Below, in pieces: positions 58,443 through 64,000 of a stretch of DNA of 64,000 nt (its first letter is position 1; each line of letters opens with the position of its first letter). Both the position numbers and the translations under genes were made by a program. The notes under the pieces were generated by a model. The model did no database searches, was not told the DNA's origin, and saw only the letters and a list, made by a program, of their open reading frames with translations. The DNA is from Marinobacter subterrani (GTDB lineage Bacteria > Pseudomonadota > Gammaproteobacteria > Pseudomonadales > Oleiphilaceae), in assembly GCF_001045555.1 (NCBI RefSeq), contig NZ_LFBU01000001.1:2542001-2606000 (forward strand), read 5' to 3'.

Positions 58443-59327
58443 ATGACCGATATTATTGCACCGCCCTCAGTCCGGGCCCTCGCCCGGGAAAAGGGCATTG
58501 ATCTCAAGAAACTCGCCAGCGATCTGGGAAGGACGAACATTGTGCGCGAAGACCTCGATACCAAAAAAACCGCTGCACAGCACTCGCCGGGCGGAGACAC
58601 CTCCTATTGGAACGTCGATCATGCCATGTACGGTCCGGTGAGCGAGGAGCCTCTCAGCCGCTTTGCAAAAGCAGCCGCCGCAAACCTCTCGGCAGCCCAG
58701 TCCCTGATTCCCGCGGTCACCCATCACGAGTATGCCAGCATTGATGCCGTTGAGGATTTTCGAAAGGAACTGAAACCTGAGGCCCAGGCTCGAGGCATAA
58801 AACTGACGGCGCTTGCATTCAATGTGGTTGCACTGGCTCGATGCCTGGAGGAATTCCCCCGCTTTAACGCCTCCCTTTCAGCTGATGGCCAGACGCTCGT
58901 CCTCAAACAATACGTGCATATCGGAATCGCCGTTGATACGCCCCACGGCCTTATGGTTCCCGTGATTCGAGACGCAGACACCAAGGGTCTATGGCAAATT
59001 GCCGCCGAGATCACTGACCTGGCCACCCGGGCGCAGAAACGCCAGCTCGGAGCTGACCAGATGGGAGGCGCTTCCATGACCATCACCAATCTTGGTGGTA
59101 TTGGCGGCGTGGGTTTCACACCGATTGTAAACCCCCCTGAAGTTGCAATTCTGGGATTTACCCGGCCTGAGATGACTCCAGTCTGGGATGGTGAATCGTT
59201 CCAGCCGAAGCCGCGAGTCTCACTGGATCTAAGCTACGATCACCGAGTGATCAATGGCGCTGACGCCGCACGTTTTTGCACTCGGTATTCATCACTGCTG
59301 TCTGATCCACGCCGAATGGTGGTGTAA
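58443..59327 (+). CDS. 2-oxoacid dehydrogenase E2 catalytic subunit without lipoyl domain
   Basis: 294 residues: a subunit-binding domain at the very start (PPSVRALAREKGIDLKKLASDLG), then the trimeric acyltransferase domain (IPAVTHHEYASIDAVEDFRKEL, IGIAVDTPHGLMVPVIRDAD, SMTITNLGGIGGVGFTPIVNPPEVAILG) with the active-site motif DHRVINGAD, catalytic His267. No lipoyl domain, so it must use the lipoate of the preceding protein. No E3 gene follows; a housekeeping lipoamide dehydrogenase would be needed. Transfers the two-carbon (or longer) acyl unit to CoA. Confidence 0.9.
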   Translation: MTDIIAPPSVRALAREKGIDLKKLASDLGRTNIVREDLDTKKTAAQHSPGGDTSYWNVDHAMYGPVSEEPLSRFAKAAAANLSAAQSLIPAVTHHEYASIDAVEDFRKELKPEAQARGIKLTALAFNVVALARCLEEFPRFNASLSADGQTLVLKQYVHIGIAVDTPHGLMVPVIRDADTKGLWQIAAEITDLATRAQKRQLGADQMGGASMTITNLGGIGGVGFTPIVNPPEVAILGFTRPEMTPVWDGESFQPKPRVSLDLSYDHRVINGADAARFCTRYSSLLSDPRRMVV

Positions 59328-59431
59328 GCTGCGGGTCAGCCCGCCAGCTTCGGGCCCTTCAGGTACAATGGACACCGCTGGCCGGGCTGGTCGCTGACAG
59401 GGATACGGAATCGCGCCAACGCTCGAGACCT

Positions 59432-59806
59432 TCAGAAGACCGGCTTGTTAATAGCCAGATGGAAAATGGCGGTGACCTGCACCAGCGCCAATACCGCCGC
59501 TGTTATGCGGACCGGCGTTGTAAGCGTTGTCCGAAGAGCAAACAGACCGGCGATGATGTAACCAACCAGCAGGAAGATCTTGGCGGTCAGCCAGCCATCC
59601 ACGAAGGGCATCCAGGGTGTTACAAACAACAGCCCTATGGCGGCAGCCAGCAGCACGGTATCGTTGGCATGGGGAATCCACCGCAGCGGTGTTTGCCGCC
59701 AGCCGGGCCGGCCAACAGCATCCAGCAGCAGACGCAGGGCGAACAGCACAACGGTCAGAAAGGCCGTAGTCACGTGCAGGTGCTTGAGAATCAGATAGGC
59801 ACTCAT
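59432..59806 (-). CDS. SirB-family integral membrane protein
   Basis: 124 residues, four helices: LKHLHVTTAFLTVVLFALRLLLD, DTVLLAAAIGLLF, WLTAKIFLLVGYIIAGLFAL, ITAAVLALVQVTAIFHLAI, the SirB2 pattern with His in the first helix and His near the end. Function unknown. Divergent from the second nnrS. Confidence 0.85.
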   Translation of the reverse strand: MSAYLILKHLHVTTAFLTVVLFALRLLLDAVGRPGWRQTPLRWIPHANDTVLLAAAIGLLFVTPWMPFVDGWLTAKIFLLVGYIIAGLFALRTTLTTPVRITAAVLALVQVTAIFHLAINKPVF

Positions 59807-59853
59807 AACTCTTCCTGTTGTGAATCAAAATGGTAGCGGCATTGTACGCAAAG

Positions 59854-59871
59854 ATACCCCCAACCGGGTAT
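59854..59871. promoter_or_regulatory. Inverted repeat between sirB and nnrS
   Basis: ATACCC-N6-GGGTAT, 62 bases before the nnrS ATG and 48 bases from the sirB start. A possible operator; no recognised binder. Confidence 0.3.
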
Positions 59872-59932
59872 GTTCTTTCTACCGGCTCGCGTATAACATG
59901 TACTGAAATTATATGTATAAGCGGAGACAACC

Positions 59933-61117
59933 ATGCAGGCGATCCCCACAAGCCGTCAAACCGAAGCCGCCAGCATCAGTCAGCTGTTCAGCTATCCGTT
60001 CCGGATTTTCTTTCTGTCCATGGCGGTATTGGCACTGCTTGCGGTTCCCCTATGGGTCATGCAGGTGACCGGTATTATCAGTCTGCCCCTTGCCCTGCCA
60101 GGCTTGCTCTGGCACCAGCACGAAATGCTGTTCGGCTTCCTGTCGGCCGCCATCGCCGGCTTCCTGCTCACAGCCGTGTGCGTATGGACCCAGACAGAAC
60201 GTACCCATGGCATCAGGTTGGTACTGCTCTGGGGAGTCTGGCTGGCTGGCCGGCTTATGCTTGCCTTCGGCGCCGGATTGCCGGACTGGCTTGTCCATAC
60301 GGTGAACCTGGCGTTTCTGCCGCTGGTCATGCTCGATGCCGGCTGGCGGATATGGCACGCGCGGCAAAAGCGCCAACTGCTGATTCTGCTGGTTCTGGGC
60401 CTGCTATGGCTGATGCAGGTGGGGTTTGTCACCCGCCTTGACATGACCTTCAGCTACGGCGCCCTCATCATGGCCATGGCATTGATCAGCATCATCGGCG
60501 GACGTATCACGCCAGCCTTCACCACAGGCTGGCTGCGCCAGCGGGGGCTCGACAGCACCGCCGTAAAAACCGTTCCGGCGCTTGATATGGCCACCCTGTT
60601 CAGCCTCATCCTGCTGTTGGCCTCGCTGGTCACCGGCTGGCAAACCGTTACCGGCGTGCTGGCCATTGTTGCGGGCACCCTGATGCTGGCCCGGCTGATC
60701 GGGTGGAAAGGCTGGCTGGTGCGCAAAGAACCCCTGCTCTGGATTCTGCACCTGTCCATCCTCTGGGTGCCCGTGGCCCTGTTCCTGCTCGCCGGCACAT
60801 TGCTGGCCGGCTGGCCGTCCAACGCCTGGGCCCACGCCGCCGGCACCGGTGCGGTCGCCTGCCTGGTCATCGGCGTCATCGCCCGGGTGTCCCTCGGCCA
60901 CACCGGCCGGCCACTGGTTCTGCCCCGCGGCATGGTGGCCGCGTTTGTTGCCATTCACCTGGCAGCACTGATCCGGGTACTCACCGCCTTTGAGGTCATC
61001 CCCTGGCATCCGGGCATAGGCACCAGCGCCCTGCTGTGGCTGTTTGCCTTCGGCATGTTCCTGTACCGCTACACCGGTGTCCTTGCCAGCCCAAGGCCCG
61101 ATGGTAAAACCGGCTAA
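59933..61117 (+). CDS. nnrS: NnrS family haem-copper membrane protein (second copy)
   Basis: 394 residues, about twelve helices: WHQHEMLFGFLSAAIAGFLLTAVCVWT is the NnrS N-terminal His motif, and IIGGRITPAFTTGWLRQRGLD, VIARVSLGHTGRPLVLP follow the usual order. Protects against nitrosative stress. ATG preceded by GCGGAG. Better conserved with canonical NnrS motifs than the copy at 30240, so it is probably the primary NnrS. Confidence 0.92.
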   Translation: MQAIPTSRQTEAASISQLFSYPFRIFFLSMAVLALLAVPLWVMQVTGIISLPLALPGLLWHQHEMLFGFLSAAIAGFLLTAVCVWTQTERTHGIRLVLLWGVWLAGRLMLAFGAGLPDWLVHTVNLAFLPLVMLDAGWRIWHARQKRQLLILLVLGLLWLMQVGFVTRLDMTFSYGALIMAMALISIIGGRITPAFTTGWLRQRGLDSTAVKTVPALDMATLFSLILLLASLVTGWQTVTGVLAIVAGTLMLARLIGWKGWLVRKEPLLWILHLSILWVPVALFLLAGTLLAGWPSNAWAHAAGTGAVACLVIGVIARVSLGHTGRPLVLPRGMVAAFVAIHLAALIRVLTAFEVIPWHPGIGTSALLWLFAFGMFLYRYTGVLASPRPDGKTG

Positions 61118-61136
61118 GGCCACGGAAAAGTTCCGG

Positions 61137-61248
61137 GCCAGACGCCGGCACCCCCTCTCCAGAACTGTGTGTTGCCAGGGATGGCAACACCAAGCCCCCC
61201 AGGGAAGGGTTCACGGCGTGTTTTTGAGAGGGGGTGCCGGCGTCTGGC
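61137..61248. repeat. Structured inverted-repeat element between nnrS and fabA
   Basis: A perfect 23-base inverted repeat (61137-61159 with 61226-61248) encloses 66 bases that contain a second perfect hairpin, GTGTTGCC/GGCAACAC (61169-61176, 61183-61190). Total 112 bases. No ORF or transposase. It could be a palindromic non-autonomous element, a bulky terminator for nnrS, or part of a fabA leader. Not an attC-like or tRNA-like structure that I recognise. Confidence 0.75.
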
Positions 61249-61381
61249 TTGCACAATCCTTCATCCGACCCATATCTCGATTTCCCGCAAAAACCCCAAT
61301 CATCCACTAATGGTCAATACCCGAACGCCAAATTCGCGCTAAAGTATGAGGAAATCATTTTGTAACAGAGACACTGGCACT

Positions 61382-61891
61382 ATGAACCCGGATCATTTTG
61401 ATAAAGAAGACCTGATCAAGTGCGGCCACGGCACACTCTTCCCAGGCTCCATGCGTCTGCCCATTGATGAGATGCTGATGTTTGACCGCGTCACTCACAT
61501 CGCAGACGACGATGGCCTGTTTGGCAAGGGCAGCCTGGTGGCGGAACTCGACATCAACCCGGACCTCTGGTTCTTCAAGGTTCACTTTGTTGACGATCCC
61601 GTTATGCCCGGATGCCTCGGCCTGGATGCCATGTGGCAGCTGGTAGGTTTCTTTCTCGCCTGGGGTGGCGGTGAAGGCAAGGGTCGCGCGCTCGGTGCCG
61701 GTGAAGTGAAGTTTACCGGCCAGGTGCTGCCCACAGCCAAGAAGGTGACTTACCGTCTGGACCTCAAGCGCGTGATCAGGCGCAAGCTGACCATGGCAAT
61801 CGCCGATGGCCGGATGGAAGTGGATGGCCGGGAAATCTATACCGCCAAGGACCTCCGGGTTGGCATGTTCACCTCGACCGATGACTTTTAG
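61382..61891 (+). CDS. fabA: 3-hydroxydecanoyl-ACP dehydratase/isomerase
   Basis: 169 residues, cytoplasmic. Active-site His68 in [16 protein letters not shown] and Asp82 (LGLDAMWQ) are two residues from their E. coli numbers. It dehydrates 3-hydroxydecanoyl-ACP and isomerises it to the cis-3 product that starts unsaturated fatty acid synthesis. ATG at 61382 aligns with the family; a start at 61346 is less likely. Followed by fabB after 11 bases. Confidence 0.96.
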   Translation: MNPDHFDKEDLIKCGHGTLFPGSMRLPIDEMLMFDRVTHIADDDGLFGKGSLVAELDINPDLWFFKVHFVDDPVMPGCLGLDAMWQLVGFFLAWGGGEGKGRALGAGEVKFTGQVLPTAKKVTYRLDLKRVIRRKLTMAIADGRMEVDGREIYTAKDLRVGMFTSTDDF

Positions 61892-61902
61892 GAGTTAACA
61901 GG

Positions 61903-63114
61903 ATGCGTCGCGTTGTAATCACCGGTATGGGCATTGTTTCCAGCCTTGGTACCAACCAGAAGGAAGTTGCCCAGTCCCTGAAGGAATCCCGTTCCGGCAT
62001 CGGTTTCAGTGAAGAAGCCCGGGATAGCGGGCTGCGCAGCCATGTCTGCGGGCAGATCAACCTGAACCTGCCGGAACTGATTGACCGCAAACTCTGGCGC
62101 TTCATGTGTCCGGCCTCAGGCTATACCTACCTCGCCATGCTGGAAGCCATTGAGCAGTCAGGCCTGACGGACAAGCACATCAAGGCTGACACCACCGGCA
62201 TTATTTTCGGCCAGGGTGGTGCCTCTACCGTGGAACTGCTCGATTCCATCGACACCCACCGTGATCGTGGCATTCGCCGGGTTGGCCCCTACCGGGTGCC
62301 CCGCACCATGGGCAGCGCCATCAATGCCTCCCTGGCAACCGGCTTCGGCATTCGCGGTGTCAACTACGGCATTACCTCGGCCTGCGCCACCAGCGCACAC
62401 TCCATCGGCCATGCCGCAGACCTGATTGCCCTCGGCCGCCAGGACGTGATGTTCGCCGGCGGCGGTGAAGATATTCACTGGACGCTGAGCCTGCTGTTTG
62501 ACGCCATGGGCGCCCTGTCCACCAAGTACAACGACACCCCGGAACTGGCTTCGCGCACCTACGATGCGAACCGGGACGGCTTCGTTATTTCCGGGGGCGG
62601 CGGTGTTCTGGCCCTTGAGGCCCTGGAACACGCCGAAGCCCGGGGCGCGAACATCCTGGCGGAGATCGTTGGCTTCGGGGCCACCTCAGACGGCGCCGAC
62701 ATGGTTGCGCCCAGCGGCGAAGGTGCCGTACGTTGCATGAAGCAGGCCATGAAGAATCTGGACGGTGATATCAGCTACATCAACACTCACGGCACCAGTA
62801 CTCCGGCCGGCGACATCACCGAGCTGAAAGCGCTGAAAGAGACCTTTGGCGACAAGATCCCGCCGCTGAGCTCCACCAAACCCCTGTGCGGTCACGCCCT
62901 GGGTGCGGCAGGCGTGCATGAGGCCATCTACAGCCTGATCATGCTGCGCGACGGCTTCATCGCCCCGTCGGCCAACATCCAGACACTCGATGAAGGCGCC
63001 GAGGGTTACCCGATCGTGCGGGAGCGCATGGATAACCAGAAGCTGGACCTGGTGATGAGCAACAGCTTCGGCTTCGGCGGCACCAACGCCTCGCTGGTGT
63101 TCAAGAAGTTCTGA
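61903..63114 (+). CDS. fabB: 3-oxoacyl-ACP synthase I
   Basis: 403 residues, thiolase fold. Catalytic Cys161 in [11 protein letters not shown], His residues in [11 protein letters not shown] and CGHALGAAG, and the C-terminal [15 protein letters not shown]. It elongates the cis-decenoyl chain made by FabA, and fabA-fabB form the standard operon. Ribosome site GGAG seven bases upstream. Length normal. Confidence 0.97.
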   Translation: MRRVVITGMGIVSSLGTNQKEVAQSLKESRSGIGFSEEARDSGLRSHVCGQINLNLPELIDRKLWRFMCPASGYTYLAMLEAIEQSGLTDKHIKADTTGIIFGQGGASTVELLDSIDTHRDRGIRRVGPYRVPRTMGSAINASLATGFGIRGVNYGITSACATSAHSIGHAADLIALGRQDVMFAGGGEDIHWTLSLLFDAMGALSTKYNDTPELASRTYDANRDGFVISGGGGVLALEALEHAEARGANILAEIVGFGATSDGADMVAPSGEGAVRCMKQAMKNLDGDISYINTHGTSTPAGDITELKALKETFGDKIPPLSSTKPLCGHALGAAGVHEAIYSLIMLRDGFIAPSANIQTLDEGAEGYPIVRERMDNQKLDLVMSNSFGFGGTNASLVFKKF

Positions 63115-63120
63115 ACCGGA

Positions 63121-63477
63121 TCAGGACAGCCTGACCGAACGGTATTCAGCCGGGGATGTCCCCATCCAGCGCTTGAAAGCCCGGCTGAATGCGCTTAACT
63201 CCGAAAACCCGAGCTGCTCGGCAATTTCCACCAGCGGCTTGGTCTTATCCTGCATGTAGGTCAGTGCCTGCCGGCGGCGAACGTCCTCAAGCAGACGGGC
63301 AAACGTCAGCCCCTCCCGCTTCAGTTTCTTGTGCAGCGTGTAACGACTCATGTGCAGCTGCGACGCCACCACTTCAACACCTACCTTGCCACGGGCAAGC
63401 TGTACGCTGATCAGGGAACTTACCCTGACGCTCAGCGAAGCCCGCGCCACCTCTGGCGTCAGAGGCTTTGATCCCAT
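63121..63477 (-). CDS. Short AraC-family DNA-binding protein
   Basis: 118 residues, almost only the two AraC helix-turn-helix units (VEVVASQLHMSRYTLHKKLKREG, VEIAEQLGFSELSAFSRAFKRWMGTSPAEYR). No ligand domain, so it resembles SoxS/MarA-sized activators or the DNA-binding half of a larger regulator. ATG 63477 with AAGGAG; the longer frame to 63534 is rejected. Converges on fabB with six bases between stops. Target unknown. Confidence 0.85.
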   Translation of the reverse strand: MGSKPLTPEVARASLSVRVSSLISVQLARGKVGVEVVASQLHMSRYTLHKKLKREGLTFARLLEDVRRRQALTYMQDKTKPLVEIAEQLGFSELSAFSRAFKRWMGTSPAEYRSVRLS

Positions 63478-63636
63478 CTCGAACTCCTTCTTCGTGTTGC
63501 CCTGGCCCATTCGGCCGAGGATGTGAGCGTACACATGTTAGCCGAAAACAATCAATACGACCTTTGCGCAGGGTCAAGGGAACGCCCGCCCACATCCGGC
63601 AGAATGGCCCGTTTCCAGACTCACCCGGAGCCCCCC

Positions 63637-64000
63637 ATGAACACCCCGGAACTGCTCGCCCCCGCAGGCACCCCTGAACACCTCGAAACCGCCTTCGCCT
63701 ATGGCGCCGATGCGGTATATGCCGGCCAGCCCCGCTATTCGCTGAGAGTAAGGAACAACAGTTTCAAAGACGTTGCAGCCCTGGGAGCCGGAATCGCCCG
63801 GGCCCACGAACTGGGCAAGCAGTTCTACCTTGTTTCCAACATAGCACCTCACAACGACAAGGTGCGCTCCTACCTGAAAGACCTGGCCCCGGTTCTGGAA
63901 CAAAAGCCCGACGCCCTGATTATGTCCGATCCCGGGCTCATCATGCTGGTAAGAGAGAAATGGCCGGACCAGCCCATCCACCTCTCGGTGCAGGCCAACG
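63637..64000 (+). CDS. trhP: Peptidase U32-family tRNA hydroxylation protein, N-terminal part
   Basis: First 121 codons before the window edge. PELLAPAGTPEHLETAFAYGADAVYAGQPRYSLRVRNNSF and SDPGLIMLVREKWPDQPIHLSVQAN match YegQ/TrhP, the U32-family protein needed for 5-hydroxyuridine formation at the tRNA wobble position. ATG at 63637; no strong ribosome site. The Cys residues and C-terminal domain are outside the window. Confidence 0.88.
   Translation, partial: MNTPELLAPAGTPEHLETAFAYGADAVYAGQPRYSLRVRNNSFKDVAALGAGIARAHELGKQFYLVSNIAPHNDKVRSYLKDLAPVLEQKPDALIMSDPGLIMLVREKWPDQPIHLSVQAN

Noticed and set aside
59905..59925. Possible NsrR operator before the second nnrS
   Set aside because: Only about ten of sixteen defined positions fit the consensus I remember, with mismatches in both half-sites.
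61137..61248. Insertion sequence or integron attC site
   Set aside because: No transposase, no flanking duplication noticed, and the arms lack integron core sites.

Overview
The window looks like chromosome from a marine, moderately halophilic, facultatively denitrifying gammaproteobacterium, most likely Marinobacter or a close relative. This is inferred from the gene complement and protein style: ectoine hydroxylase, fabA-fabB, Pseudomonas-like glucose ABC genes, several NarK and NnrS proteins and two TRAP systems. No rRNA, tRNA, CRISPR array, phage or intact insertion sequence was seen.

Layout. 1-5.7 kb (minus strand): a glucose-type uptake operon (gltR-gtrS regulators, a LamB porin, gtsA, truncated gtsB). 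5.8-14.7 kb: a periplasmic binding/sensor protein, a thiolase remnant, ectD, a double-domain HAD protein, a DUF2256 peptide overlapping a photolyase gene, phosphoketolase and a DUF302 protein. 14.8-26.1 kb: a metal-handling region with a Cu P-type ATPase, dead copper-protein and two-component genes, a TRAP/MarR block lying between the two dead two-component genes, a CDF exporter, CtaG, SCO, a CadR-like MerR regulator and a second CDF-like protein, with two CadR-type promoters. 26.1-38.2 kb: AEC transporter, Crp/Fnr regulator, WrbA, hemolysin III, Yip1, NnrS, three NarK-type transporters and a universal stress protein, with FNR/Anr boxes.

38.2-59.3 kb is the most interesting part. A LacI-family regulator sits beside an M24-family hydrolase and an aldehyde dehydrogenase, followed by a ribose-type ABC transporter, a divergent groES-groEL pair, an acetoin/butanediol-reductase-like SDR, a porin, a TRAP transporter and an E1alpha/E1beta/E2 2-oxoacid or acetoin dehydrogenase complex whose E2 is split in two. 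Three perfect copies and one near-perfect copy of GCAAACGTTTGC lie in front of the M24 gene and lacI, the ABC operon, the groES/SDR divergent pair and the porin, so one regulator probably controls most of it. I infer a catabolic regulon for a diol, polyol or ketol whose exact substrate is unknown: outer-membrane entry, two uptake routes, oxidation by the SDR, thiamine/lipoate-dependent cleavage, aldehyde oxidation, and a dedicated chaperonin.

59.4-64 kb: SirB, a second NnrS, a structured inverted-repeat element, fabA-fabB, a short AraC-type regulator and the start of trhP/yegQ. Coordinates of starts were adjusted by eye using ribosome binding sites; all functional calls come from recognising motifs and family resemblance without database searches.
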